A DNA stretch of 64,000 bases, taken from NCBI RefSeq assembly GCF_014269035.2, contig NZ_JABWRP020000003.1, forward strand, positions 310,001 through 374,000, given 5' to 3'. Below the pieces are notes generated by a model. The model saw only the letters and a program-made list of their open reading frames with translations, had not been told where the DNA came from and ran no database searches. Source of the DNA: Pseudomonas vlassakiae. Lineage in GTDB: Bacteria > Pseudomonadota > Gammaproteobacteria > Pseudomonadales > Pseudomonadaceae. Position 1 is the first letter of the stretch; the number at the start of each line of letters is the position of its first letter. Shown in pieces: positions 36,215 through 44,975 of the stretch. A program made the position numbers and the translations under genes.

Positions 36215-37449
36215 AGCGTGTCTACCTGCTGGCCGTACTGGCGATCGTGGTTGCCGCGGCGCTGGGCATCGCGGTGGCCAAGCACAGTGGTTATGTGCTG
36301 ATCGCCTACGGTGGTTTCCGTTACCAGTCCGGATTGTGGGCGGCGCTCGCGGCGCTGGCGGCGGTGGTCGTCCTGCTGTTGCTGCTGCGTTATCTGGTCA
36401 GTTTGGTCCTTACCTCCAGTGGCGTGGTCAACCCGTGGTCGCGGCGTAACCGCAGCCGGCGCGTGCGGATCGCCATCGAACAGGGCCAGCTGGACCTGGC
36501 CGAGGGCCGCTGGGCCAGTGCCCAGCGCCACCTGCATCGTGCTGCCGAGGCCGAGCGCCAGCCGTTGCTGTATTACCTTGGCGCCGCCCGTGCCGCCAAC
36601 GAACTGGGGCGCAAGGAGGACAGCGACAACCTGCTGGAACGTGCGCTGGAGCGCCAGCCCCAGGCTGAACTGGCCATTGCCTTGACCCATGCGCAACTGC
36701 AGATGGACCGCGGCGAGCGGGATGCTGCGTTGGAGACCTTGCTCGCCATGCAGGAGCGCCATCCGCATAACACCCAGGTCCTGCGCCTGTTGCAACGCCT
36801 GCATCTGGAGCGTGGCGATTGGTCGGCGCTGATCCGCCTGCTGCCGGACCTGCGCAAGAGCAAGGTGTTGCCGGCCGATGAGCTGGCCGCGCTGGAGAAA
36901 CGCGCCTGGGGCCAGAACCTTGGCTTGGCGAGCACCCGTGGTGATGATCCGCAAAGCGCCCGTCAGGCCCTTGAGCGTGCCTGGCAGCAGCTGACTGCGG
37001 CCCAGCGCCAAGAGCCGCAACTGGTCCTGGCCTATGCCGAACAGCTACGTCAGATGGGTGCCCAGGGCGAAGCCGAGCAGGTGCTGCGCACCGCACTCAA
37101 GCGTGAGTACGAAAGCCATCTGGCGCGCCTGTATGGCCTGGTACGGGGTGATGATCCGGCGCGTCAGCTACAGACCGCCGAAGGCTGGCTGAAGGCCCAC
37201 CCGGACGATCCGAGCCTGCTGCTCACTCTCGGCCGCCTGAGCCTGCAGAACCGCCTGTGGGGCAAGGCGCGCGACTATCTCGAAAGCAGCCTGCGAATGG
37301 AGCGTAATCCGGAAGCCTGTGCCGAGCTTGCACGCCTGCTCGCCAGCCTGGGCGAGACCGAACGCAGCAATCAGTTGTTCGAGGAAGGCCTTGGGCTGCT
37401 CGATGAGCGCCTTCTGGCCCTGCCGTTGCCAGAAGCTGTACGCGCCTGA
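36211..37449 (+). CDS. hemY: HemY-like TPR membrane protein
   Basis: This 412-residue protein has two N-terminal transmembrane helices (residues about 5-22 and 43-65) and then TPR repeats (GRWASAQRHLHRAAEAERQ, RGERDAALETLLAMQERHP, QSARQALERAWQQL). In the gammaproteobacterial hemCDXY operon it is thought to scaffold or aid heme synthesis; it is not the protoporphyrinogen oxidase HemY of Gram-positives. Confidence 0.9.
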   Translation: MKRVYLLAVLAIVVAAALGIAVAKHSGYVLIAYGGFRYQSGLWAALAALAAVVVLLLLLRYLVSLVLTSSGVVNPWSRRNRSRRVRIAIEQGQLDLAEGRWASAQRHLHRAAEAERQPLLYYLGAARAANELGRKEDSDNLLERALERQPQAELAIALTHAQLQMDRGERDAALETLLAMQERHPHNTQVLRLLQRLHLERGDWSALIRLLPDLRKSKVLPADELAALEKRAWGQNLGLASTRGDDPQSARQALERAWQQLTAAQRQEPQLVLAYAEQLRQMGAQGEAEQVLRTALKREYESHLARLYGLVRGDDPARQLQTAEGWLKAHPDDPSLLLTLGRLSLQNRLWGKARDYLESSLRMERNPEACAELARLLASLGETERSNQLFEEGLGLLDERLLALPLPEAVRA

Positions 37450-37455
37450 GCCCTG

Positions 37456-37485
37456 CATGAGCCCGCGCAACGGCGCGGGCTCATG
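37456..37485. terminator. Strong hairpin after hemY
   Basis: A 13-base perfect stem (CATGAGCCCGCGC and GCGCGGGCTCATG) with an AACG loop starts 7 bases after the hemY stop. There is no T-run, so it may protect the mRNA end or end transcription only weakly. Confidence 0.5.
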
Positions 37486-37669
37486 GGTCGGGTAACCTGT
37501 TCTGCGGTGTAAGTTGGATTTGCAGTCTGTTCTTAGGAAGTTTCCTACAGCTTGCATGGACATTTCTCTTCCAATACAGCGACTTGTCACTCCAGTAGTG
37601 CCTTGAAACAAGCCCGGCCTTTCCTCTACCGTTCCAAGCCACTTCAACTTTCCCGGGACCTTTTTTCCC

Positions 37670-38176
37670 ATGCCGATGGCCAGTCTGCGCACGCTTTTCA
37701 TTCCGGCATGCCTTGCTTCGCTGGCAGTGTTGGGCGCTTCGTTTTATCTCGAAAGTGTCCTTGGGCTGGTGCCTTGCCCGCTGTGTTTCAGCCAGCGGCT
37801 ATTGTTGGGGATCTATGCGCTGGTCTGTCTGAGCGCGGCGCTGCATGCACCCGGTATTACCGGGGTTCGGCTTTATGCGCGAACGGCAATGCTGAGCGCG
37901 GCCAGCGGCGCCCTGCTGGCGGCGCGGCATGTGTGGTTGCAGGGTGCAGGTGATGCGAGCCACCTGTGCCCTTTGCCGATCGGGCGCATGTTCGAGCTGT
38001 CCTGGCGTGAAGCTGTGCGACAACTGCTGCTCGGCGGTCCCGATTGCCGCTCGCTGACCTGGAGCTTCCTCGACCTGACCCTGCCGGAATGGAGCCTGCT
38101 GGCGTTTCTGTTGCTGGCGGCACTGCCCCTGAGTTGCCTGCTGGCGTATCGTTTCCGCTCACTTGGCAATCCTTGA
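37670..38176 (+). CDS. dsbB: Disulfide bond formation protein DsbB
   Basis: This 168-residue inner-membrane protein has four transmembrane segments and both redox Cys pairs: CPLC in the first periplasmic loop, and Cys in HLCPLP and GPDCRS in the second. It re-oxidises DsbA and passes electrons to quinone. It is separated from hemY by 220 bases with a hairpin, so it is probably transcribed separately. Confidence 0.93.
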   Translation: MPMASLRTLFIPACLASLAVLGASFYLESVLGLVPCPLCFSQRLLLGIYALVCLSAALHAPGITGVRLYARTAMLSAASGALLAARHVWLQGAGDASHLCPLPIGRMFELSWREAVRQLLLGGPDCRSLTWSFLDLTLPEWSLLAFLLLAALPLSCLLAYRFRSLGNP

Positions 38177-38407
38177 CCTGGCGCATGCCGGTGGCCAATA
38201 GCGGACCAATGGTGGTGTCTAACGGTATTAAACGCTTGTATGAACTTTGTCCGCTGCGTACCTTGATGCTAAGCACGCGCGGGAATAATCTCCCAGCACG
38301 CATACTGAAAACACAACTGCTCGATGCCGTCCTGCTGATGTCACCTTTGTGCTGCACGGTCGTGGTGCGAGGTGCAGCGGCATCTACCCAGAAGGGAAGA
38401 GATCGCC

Positions 38408-38878
38408 ATGCTCGATAGTTGTCAGAACGCCCAGGAACGCTGGGGCGGGGTTCACAAGCTGATCGACCGTTGGCTCGCGGAGCGAGAGGAGCTTGTCCAG
38501 GCTTTCCGTACCTTGCGTGTCGCCAAGCCGGCCTTTGCCGACAAGGAAAAGAACCGCGACTTCTGTGCGGTGCTGGTCGACTACGTGTCGGCCTGGCACT
38601 TCGAAGTGAGTGAGCAGCTGGTCACCGAGGCCAAGGCATTCGGGGATGAGAAGGCGCTGAAACTGGCCGAAGAGATCAACCCGCGGATCAACGACATTAC
38701 CCAGATCGCACTGGCCTTCAACGATCATTGCGAGAAGGGCGAGTGCAAGGACACCGAGCGCTTCGCCGAGAAGCTCGGCAAGCTGGGCAGCCTGCTGCAC
38801 GAACGCTTCGAGCTGGAAGACTGCCTGATCGAAGTGCTGCATAACGCGCACAAGGAAGAGGGCGCGGTCGAAGCCTGA
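38408..38878 (+). CDS. rsd: Anti-sigma-70 factor Rsd (AlgQ)
   Basis: This 156-residue all-helical protein matches Rsd/AlgQ (MLDSCQNAQERWGGVHKLIDRWL, CAVLVDYVSAWHFEV, NDHCEKGECKDTERFAEKLGKLG). It binds region 4 of the housekeeping sigma factor in stationary phase. The ATG at 38408 follows AAGGGAAGAG. The location between dsbB and algP is conserved. Confidence 0.95.
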   Translation: MLDSCQNAQERWGGVHKLIDRWLAEREELVQAFRTLRVAKPAFADKEKNRDFCAVLVDYVSAWHFEVSEQLVTEAKAFGDEKALKLAEEINPRINDITQIALAFNDHCEKGECKDTERFAEKLGKLGSLLHERFELEDCLIEVLHNAHKEEGAVEA

Positions 38879-38887
38879 AGGTCGGCG

Positions 38888-39553
38888 TCAGTTGCCTACC
38901 GCCAGTAACTCGATTTCGAATACCAGCGGCGTGTAGGGCGCGATCAGGTCACCTGCGCCCTCGGCACCGTAGGCGCGTGCCGATGGGATCACCAGGCGCC
39001 AGGTCGAACCGGCTTTCATGTGTGGCAGGGCCACCTGCCAGCCGTCGATCACCGAGTCCAGGCTGAACCACTGCGGCTGCTGATTCTGGTCGAACACCGA
39101 ACCATCCGGCAGCCTGCCGACATAGCGCACCTGTACCTTGCCGCCGGCTTTGGGTTGCGCCCCATTACCCGCTTTCAATTCGCTGTACAGCACGCCTTCG
39201 GGCAGTTCGTGCACACCGGCACGCGCCCGCTCGTTGGCCATGAAGCGTGTTTCGACGGCCTGCAGTTTGACGACTTCGGCTTGTTCGGCGGCGCTATCGG
39301 CCTGTTCCTCATGCTGCTGGAGGATGGCCTCCATCCGTGCCTTGTCGAGTTTCAATGGCTGGCCCTGATAGGCCTGGCGCAGGCCTTCTACCAGCGCATC
39401 CAGTTGCAGGCCGGGCACTTCCTGACGCAGGCGCTCCCCCAGGCTGGCGCCGAGGCTGTAGGCCAGGTCATGATCGTTGGCAGGGGCGGTATCGTTGGCG
39501 GCCAGGGCGAATGGCGCCATCAGGCATAGGCCAAAAGCAAGATAACGTGACAT
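38888..39553 (-). CDS. FKBP-type peptidyl-prolyl isomerase, exported
   Basis: This 221-residue protein has a signal peptide (MSRYLAFGLCLMAPFALAAND), an N-terminal dimerisation region (residues 25-110, helical) and a C-terminal FKBP domain (VQVRYVGRLPDGSVFD, LPHMKAGSTWRLVIPSARAYG, LVFEIELL). It is a periplasmic folding helper like FkpA/Mip. The ATG at 39553 begins the signal peptide; the longer frame to 39697 is not protein-like. Confidence 0.92.
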   Translation of the reverse strand: MSRYLAFGLCLMAPFALAANDTAPANDHDLAYSLGASLGERLRQEVPGLQLDALVEGLRQAYQGQPLKLDKARMEAILQQHEEQADSAAEQAEVVKLQAVETRFMANERARAGVHELPEGVLYSELKAGNGAQPKAGGKVQVRYVGRLPDGSVFDQNQQPQWFSLDSVIDGWQVALPHMKAGSTWRLVIPSARAYGAEGAGDLIAPYTPLVFEIELLAVGN

Positions 39554-39868
39554 GGTTGGGTTCTGTTCCAGATGTGTGTAATGGCTCGGGTGTTTGGCGT
39601 GATTGATTTGTTGTCGTCGAGATCGAGCGCCGCCCGCGCGGCGCTCGATCTGCGCAATGATAAATGACCAGGTCATACACCCGGAAAGTCCCGGCATCAG
39701 GCAAAACCCTGCAACGTTTTGTTAAGCAACTACACTTGCACGGAGCTGCAAGATAACAACTTTGCCCAGGCATGCAACGCGGCACCCTCAATACTGTCAA
39801 CATGCCCTAGCGGCGGTAGCAGCAGAAGCATAGTATGAGCCGCAATCTCGTCAGCCAGGAGGTAAACC
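39554..39868. other. FKBP-algP intergenic region with two inverted repeats
   Basis: These 315 bases separate divergent genes and contain no ORF. A perfect 14-base stem with a CCGC loop (AGATCGAGCGCCGC 39620-39633, GCGGCGCTCGATCT 39638-39651) and a smaller repeat (CTTGCA 39735-39740, TGCAAG 39747-39752) are present. Their roles are unknown; the second could be a regulator site for algP. Confidence 0.5.
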
Positions 39869-40987
39869 ATGTCGGCTAAAAAGAAGCCAGTAAGTACGCC
39901 GTTACACCTGCTCCAGCAACTTTCGGGCAGCCTGCTCGAACACTTGGAAGAGGCCTGCTCACAAGCGCTGGCTGATGCGGAGAAATTGCTGGCCAAGTTG
40001 GAAAAGCAGCGCGGCAAAGCCCAGGAAAAACTGCATAACGGCCGCCTGAAGTTGCAGGATGCGGCGAAGGCAGGCAAAGCCAAGGCGCAGAACAAGGCGC
40101 AAAAGGTGATCGGTGAACTTGAAGAACTGCTCGATTCGCTCAAGGAACGCCAGACCCAGACCCGTACTTACATTCAACAACTCAAGCGTGATGCCCAGGA
40201 AAGTTTGAAACTGGCTCAAGGTGTCGGCAAGGTACGCGAGGCTGCAGGCAAGGCACTCGACCAGCGTGCAGTGGCGGCCAGGACTGCGAAACCAGCTGCT
40301 GCCAAAGCACCGGCCCGCAGCACCGCCAAGCCAGCGGTCGCCAAGGCGCCGACCAAACCAGCCGCTGCCAAGGCTCCAGCCCGCGCTGCTGCCAAGCCAG
40401 CCGCCGCCAAGGCACCTGCTCGCGCTGCCAATGCCAAGCCGGTTGCCAGCAAGGCCCCAGCCAAAACCGCTGCCGCGAAACCGGCTGCCAAACCTGCTGC
40501 TGCCAAAACTCCAGCCAAGTCAGCGGCCGCCAAGCCAGCAGCAGCCAAAGCGCCGGCCAGAACCGCCTCGGCGAAGCCGGCCGCCAAACCTGTCGCTGCA
40601 CAATCCACTGGCGCCAAGCCAGCCGCCAAAGCTGCTGCTGCCAAGGCTCCAGCCAAGCCTGCGGCAGCCAAACCCGTAGCAGCCAAAGCGGCCGCCAAGC
40701 CAGCGGCAGCCAAGCCAGCGGCAGCCAAGCCAGCAACAGCCAAGCCAGCAACAGCCAAGCCAGCAACAGCCAAACCAGCAACAGCCAAGCCAGCGGCAGC
40801 CAAAGCACCGGCCAAGTCCGCTGCAAAACCTGCAGCGAAGGCCCCGGCAAAACCCGTTGCAGCCAAACCTGCAGAAGCCAAACCGGCTGCACCCGCTGCC
40901 AGTGCGCCAGCGACCAACTCGGCCGCTCCCGCTCCTGCCTCGGTATCCGCCAGCACTCCCGCTCAGACGCCGTCTTCGGCTTCCTGA
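39869..40987 (+). CDS. algP: AlgP, histone H1-like protein with Lys-Pro-Ala-Ala repeats
   Basis: This 372-residue protein has a helical, coiled-coil N-terminus (1-130; LLEHLEEACSQALADAEKLLAKLEKQRGKAQEKL) and a long, basic, low-complexity tail of K-P-A-A-A-K / K-A-P-A units resembling histone H1. AlgP affects alginate gene expression in P. aeruginosa, probably by binding DNA. AGGAGG lies 9 bases before the ATG. The 3' end overlaps the convergent TIGR02444 gene by 25 bases. The repeats make its length prone to change. Confidence 0.93.
   Translation: MSAKKKPVSTPLHLLQQLSGSLLEHLEEACSQALADAEKLLAKLEKQRGKAQEKLHNGRLKLQDAAKAGKAKAQNKAQKVIGELEELLDSLKERQTQTRTYIQQLKRDAQESLKLAQGVGKVREAAGKALDQRAVAARTAKPAAAKAPARSTAKPAVAKAPTKPAAAKAPARAAAKPAAAKAPARAANAKPVASKAPAKTAAAKPAAKPAAAKTPAKSAAAKPAAAKAPARTASAKPAAKPVAAQSTGAKPAAKAAAAKAPAKPAAAKPVAAKAAAKPAAAKPAAAKPATAKPATAKPATAKPATAKPAAAKAPAKSAAKPAAKAPAKPVAAKPAEAKPAAPAASAPATNSAAPAPASVSASTPAQTPSSAS
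40290..40900 (+). repeat. Low-complexity tandem repeats inside algP
   Basis: Imperfect 12-15-base units encode the K-P-A-A tail. The most regular block (about 40690-40800) repeats AAGCCAGCAACAGCC and AAGCCAGCGGCAGCC several times nearly identically. Confidence 0.85.
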
Positions 40988-41445
40988 AGCGCTGCCGCCG
41001 CGACGCGCAAGTCAACCAGCGCGTCGTGGCCGCGTGCCTGGTCCGGCGCCAGCCGGTCAAGCCAATCGTCCGTAGGCTCTAGCGAGCCTATGGGCCATTG
41101 TTGCGCACAGGTTTGCAGCCGTTGCAGCAACTGCTTCTCCGCTTCCAACTCCAGCCCCTTCAATTGCTCACGCAACGCCGCCAGGTGCGTATCGTGTCGT
41201 GCAGGCGAACGCCATTGCTGGCGCAGGCTACGTAACGGCGCCACCACATCGTGTTGCCACGGCCCGGCAATCGCACGCAGGGCCTGAGCGCGTTCTTCGC
41301 TGAAGGGCACTGCACGCGCCTGCAACCAGGTTGCACACAGCAGCAGGCAGACGTCGCCCCCCATCGCCTGAACATTCAGACAAGCCGTTTCGACGCCCGG
41401 GCGGGCATACAGCGCCAAGGCGTGATTCCACAGGTCGGTGTACAT
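40963..41445 (-). CDS. TIGR02444-family protein (DUF2390-like)
   Basis: This 160-residue helical protein (DLWNHALALYARPGVETACLNVQAMGGDVCLLLCATWL, then a long helical stretch) matches the TIGR02444 family usually found next to the ABC-F gene in pseudomonads. The function is unknown. The ATG at 41445 begins the conserved part; a second possible start is 41457. It is divergent from the ABC-F gene. Confidence 0.85.
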   Translation of the reverse strand: MYTDLWNHALALYARPGVETACLNVQAMGGDVCLLLCATWLQARAVPFSEERAQALRAIAGPWQHDVVAPLRSLRQQWRSPARHDTHLAALREQLKGLELEAEKQLLQRLQTCAQQWPIGSLEPTDDWLDRLAPDQARGHDALVDLRVAAAALQEAEDGV

Positions 41446-41495
41446 GATTCCACTCACGCTGCGGGCCGAGGAAGCTGGTAGACTCCGCGACCACT

Positions 41496-43406
41496 ATGAT
41501 CAGACTATCCAACCTCACTTTACAGCGTGGTCCGCAGCGCTTGCTAGAAGGCGCCGAGATGACCCTGCACGCCGGTCACAAGGCCGGCCTGATCGGCGCC
41601 AATGGCGCCGGAAAATCCAGCCTGTTCGCCCTGCTGCGCGGCGAGCTGTCGCCTGATGCCGGCGATTGCCAGCTGCCCGGCGACTGGCGCATTGCCCACA
41701 TGCGCCAGGAGGTCGATACGCTCGACCGCCTGGCGGTGGACTATGTGCTCGACGGTGACGCCCGCCTGCGCAAGGTCCAGGCCGAACTGGCCGTTGCCGA
41801 GCAGGCCCATGACGGCACTGCGCTGGCGCGCCTGCACAGTGAGCTGGAAGTTGCCGACGGCTACACCGCTGATGCCCGCGCTCGTAAATTGCTGGCGGGC
41901 CTGGGCTTCACCAACGAGCAGATGGACCGCCGCGTCGGTGACTTCTCCGGTGGCTGGCGGATGCGCCTGAACCTGGCCCAGGCGCTGATGTGCCCGTCTG
42001 ACCTGCTGCTGCTCGACGAACCTACCAACCACCTCGATCTTGACGCGATCCTGTGGCTGGAAGACTGGCTCAAGGGTTACCCGGGCACGCTGTTGCTGAT
42101 TTCCCACGACCGCGATTTCCTCGATGCCGTGGTCGACCATGTGCTGCACGTCGAGCAGCGCAAGCTCAACCTGTACAAGGGTGGTTACACCGCCTTCGAG
42201 CGCACCCGTGCCGAGCGCCTGGCGCAGCAGCAGCAGGCCTACGAGAAGCAGCAAGCACAGCGCGCGCACATGGAGAAGTACATCGCCCGCTTCAAGGCCC
42301 AGGCCACCAAGGCCCGCCAGGCACAGAGCCGGATCAAGGCCCTGGAGCGCATGGAAGAGCTGTCGGCGGCGCATGTCGATTCGCCGTTCGACTTCGTATT
42401 CCGCGAATCGCAGAAAATCTCCAGCCCGCTGCTGAGCCTGTCCGAAGGCCGCCTGGGCTATGGCGACAAGGCGATTCTCGACAAGGTCAAGCTGCAGCTG
42501 GTCCCGGGAGCACGCATCGGTCTGCTCGGGCCCAACGGCGCCGGCAAGTCGACCCTGATCAAGAACCTCGCCGGTGAACTCGAGCCGCTGTCGGGCCGCC
42601 TGGTACGTGGCGAGAACCTTGCCGTCGGCTACTTCGCCCAGCACCAGCTCGACTCGCTGGACGACAAGGCCAGCCCGCTGCTGCATCTGCAGCGCATCGC
42701 ACCCACCGAGCGCGAGCAGACCCTGCGCGACTTCCTGGGTGGCTTCGACTTCCACGGCGACCGCGTCGACGAGCCGGTGGTGAACTTCTCCGGTGGTGAG
42801 AAGGCCCGTCTGGCCCTGGCGCTGATAGCCTGGGAGCGGCCGAACCTGCTGCTGCTCGACGAACCGACCAACCACCTCGACCTGGAAATGCGCCTGGCGC
42901 TGACCATGGCCCTGCAGGAGTTTGCCGGTGCCGTGGTGGTGGTTTCCCACGACCGTCACCTGCTCAAGAGCACCACCGACGACTTCCTGCTGGTGGCCGA
43001 TGGCAAGGTCGAGACCTTCGATGGCGACCTCGACGACTACGGCCGCTGGCTGGTCGAATACCGCCAACGCAGTGCGCCGGCCAGCAACGCCCCGGTCAAC
43101 CCGGACAAGACCGACAAGAAGGCCCAGCGCCAGGCTGCGGCAGCCTTGCGCCAGCAGTTGGCACCGCACAAGAAGGCGGCCGACAAGCTGGAAACCGAGC
43201 TCAACCAGGTGCATGCGCAACTGGCCGAGATCGAGACTGCGTTGGGTGACGGCGGTGTGTACGAGGCGGCGCGCAAGGATGAATTGCGTGATCTGCTGGC
43301 TCGGCAGAGCAAGCTGAAGCAGCGTGAGGGCGAGCTTGAGGAAGCCTGGATGGAGGCGCTGGAAACGCTGGAGAGCATGCAGGCTGAGCTGGAAGCGCTT
43401 TCCTGA
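41496..43406 (+). CDS. ABC-F family ATPase (YheS-like)
   Basis: This 636-residue soluble protein has two ABC domains: Walker A GANGAGKSS (about residue 35) with signature SGGWRMRL, and Walker A GPNGAGKST (about 345) with signature SGGEKARL. A linker of charged helices joins them, and a coiled C-terminus follows (KKAADKLETELNQVHAQL). ABC-F proteins act on the ribosome as translation factors or resistance proteins; this one looks like housekeeping YheS/Uup. No transmembrane segments are present. Confidence 0.92.
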   Translation: MIRLSNLTLQRGPQRLLEGAEMTLHAGHKAGLIGANGAGKSSLFALLRGELSPDAGDCQLPGDWRIAHMRQEVDTLDRLAVDYVLDGDARLRKVQAELAVAEQAHDGTALARLHSELEVADGYTADARARKLLAGLGFTNEQMDRRVGDFSGGWRMRLNLAQALMCPSDLLLLDEPTNHLDLDAILWLEDWLKGYPGTLLLISHDRDFLDAVVDHVLHVEQRKLNLYKGGYTAFERTRAERLAQQQQAYEKQQAQRAHMEKYIARFKAQATKARQAQSRIKALERMEELSAAHVDSPFDFVFRESQKISSPLLSLSEGRLGYGDKAILDKVKLQLVPGARIGLLGPNGAGKSTLIKNLAGELEPLSGRLVRGENLAVGYFAQHQLDSLDDKASPLLHLQRIAPTEREQTLRDFLGGFDFHGDRVDEPVVNFSGGEKARLALALIAWERPNLLLLDEPTNHLDLEMRLALTMALQEFAGAVVVVSHDRHLLKSTTDDFLLVADGKVETFDGDLDDYGRWLVEYRQRSAPASNAPVNPDKTDKKAQRQAAAALRQQLAPHKKAADKLETELNQVHAQLAEIETALGDGGVYEAARKDELRDLLARQSKLKQREGELEEAWMEALETLESMQAELEALS

Positions 43407-43425
43407 AAGGTCTCTATCGCCTGGG

Positions 43426-43460
43426 CTGGCCTCTTCGCGGATGAATCCGCTCCTGCAGGG
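43426..43460. repeat. REP element after the ABC-F gene
   Basis: GGCCTCTTCGCGGATGAATC followed by CGCTCCTGCAGGGG fits the P. putida REP consensus. It is a single unit in the 152-base gap before the LysE-type gene. Confidence 0.75.
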
Positions 43461-43558
43461 GCCCGTGCAGGCGATGGAATGCCCGCAGAATTTGCTGGTT
43501 ATTTTTTCGCCAAAACCTTAGCTTAACGTTTTGCAACAGTTGTTGAGCGAGGTGTGAA

Positions 43559-44191
43559 ATGTCGATGGAAGTGTGGCTGGGCTTCTTTGCCGCCTGCTGG
43601 GTGATCAGCCTGTCGCCGGGTGCCGGGGCGATTGCCTCGATGTCCAGCGGACTACAGTACGGCTTCTGGCGTGGCTACTGGAATGCCCTGGGCCTGCAGC
43701 TGGGCCTGATCATGCAGATCGCCATCATTGCCGCCGGCGTCGGCGCAATCCTCGCTGCATCCGCCACCGCTTTTCAGCTCATCAAGTGGTTCGGCGTGGG
43801 CTACCTGGTCTACCTCGCCTACAAGCAATGGCGCGCCTTGCCCATGGACATGACCGATGAAGCTGCCGTGCGCCCGATTGGCAAGCCGCTGAGCCTGGTG
43901 TTCCGCGGCTTCCTGGTCAACGTCAGCAACCCCAAGGCGCTGGTGTTCATGCTGGCCGTGCTGCCGCAGTTCATCAACCCTCACGCGCCGTTGCTGCCGC
44001 AATACATCGCGATCACCGTGACCATGGTCAGCGTCGACATGCTGGTGATGGCGGGGTACACCGGGCTGGCTTCCCGCGTTTTGCGGCTGTTGCGCACGCC
44101 CAAGCAGCAAAAGCGCCTGAACCGGACCTTTGCCGGGCTGTTCATCGGCGCGGCGACCTTCCTCGCCACCCTGCGCCGGGCGCCAATCTGA
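43559..44191 (+). CDS. LysE/RhtB-family amino-acid exporter
   Basis: This 210-residue membrane protein has five to six hydrophobic segments and the LysE-family start (WLGFFAACWVISLSPGAGAIASMSSGLQYG, with the conserved SPG). Members export homoserine, threonine or related amino acids. The substrate cannot be set from sequence. A GAGG-like site precedes the ATG. Confidence 0.9.
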   Translation: MSMEVWLGFFAACWVISLSPGAGAIASMSSGLQYGFWRGYWNALGLQLGLIMQIAIIAAGVGAILAASATAFQLIKWFGVGYLVYLAYKQWRALPMDMTDEAAVRPIGKPLSLVFRGFLVNVSNPKALVFMLAVLPQFINPHAPLLPQYIAITVTMVSVDMLVMAGYTGLASRVLRLLRTPKQQKRLNRTFAGLFIGAATFLATLRRAPI

Positions 44192-44221
44192 TCGAATCCC
44201 GGGGCTGCCCTGCGGCCCCGG

Positions 44222-44974
44222 TCATTTCTGCTTGTCCACCAGCCCCTTGAGCAAGTCGACCGGCAACGGAAAGACAATGGTCGAGCTCTTGTCGCCGGCA
44301 ATCGCCCCCAGCGTCTGCATGTAACGCAACTGCATGGCCCCCGGCTCTTTGCTGAGCATCTGCGCGGCCTGCATCAGTTTCTCTGACGCCTGCAGCTCGC
44401 CCTCGGCATGGATTACCTTGGCCCTCCGTTCACGTTCGGCCTCCGCCTGACGGGCAATGGCGCGGACCATCGACTCGTTGAGGTCGACGTGCTTGATCTC
44501 GACGTTGGCGACCTTGATGCCCCAGGCATCGGTCTGTGCGTCCAGTACCTGGCGAATGTCCGAATTCAGCTGCTCGCGCTCGGCCAGCAGCTCGTCCAGC
44601 TCATGCTTGCCCAGCACCGCACGCAAGGTGGTCTGGGCCAACTGGCTGGTGGCGACGAGGAAGTCTTCGACCTGGATGATCGCCTTCTGCGGGTCGAGCA
44701 CGCGGAAATACACCACTGCATTGACCTTTACCGACACGTTGTCGCGGGTGATCACATCCTGTGGTGGCACATCCAGCACCACGGTACGCAGGTCGACCCG
44801 GACCATCTGCTGGATCACCGGGACCAGCAGGATCAGCCCCGGCCCCTTGACCTGCCAGAAGCGCCCCAACTGGAACACCACGCCACGCTCGTACTCGCGC
44901 AGGATGCGAAATGCCGACAGCAACAGCATCACCAGCACGATCAGCGCGGCACCGAACCCCACTTGCATGAACAT
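44222..44974 (-). CDS. Slipin-type SPFH/Band 7 protein
   Basis: This 250-residue protein has one N-terminal membrane segment (residues 3-22) and a Band 7/SPFH domain ([40 protein letters not shown]). Slipins form membrane scaffolds and usually pair with an NfeD protease, as here. The ATG at 44974 has AAGGAG 7 bases upstream and lies 2 bases before the nfeD stop codon ends. Confidence 0.92.
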   Translation of the reverse strand: MFMQVGFGAALIVLVMLLLSAFRILREYERGVVFQLGRFWQVKGPGLILLVPVIQQMVRVDLRTVVLDVPPQDVITRDNVSVKVNAVVYFRVLDPQKAIIQVEDFLVATSQLAQTTLRAVLGKHELDELLAEREQLNSDIRQVLDAQTDAWGIKVANVEIKHVDLNESMVRAIARQAEAERERRAKVIHAEGELQASEKLMQAAQMLSKEPGAMQLRYMQTLGAIAGDKSSTIVFPLPVDLLKGLVDKQK

Positions 44975-44975
44975 G

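Noticed and set aside
37552..37953. A 133-codon frame ahead of dsbB
   Set aside because: It overlaps dsbB in another frame and shows no conserved pattern.
40290..40900. CRISPR-like repeats
   Set aside because: The repeats are in-frame coding units of algP without spacers of fixed length.
41544..43220. A 558-codon minus-strand frame
   Set aside because: It is the antisense shadow of the ABC-F gene.
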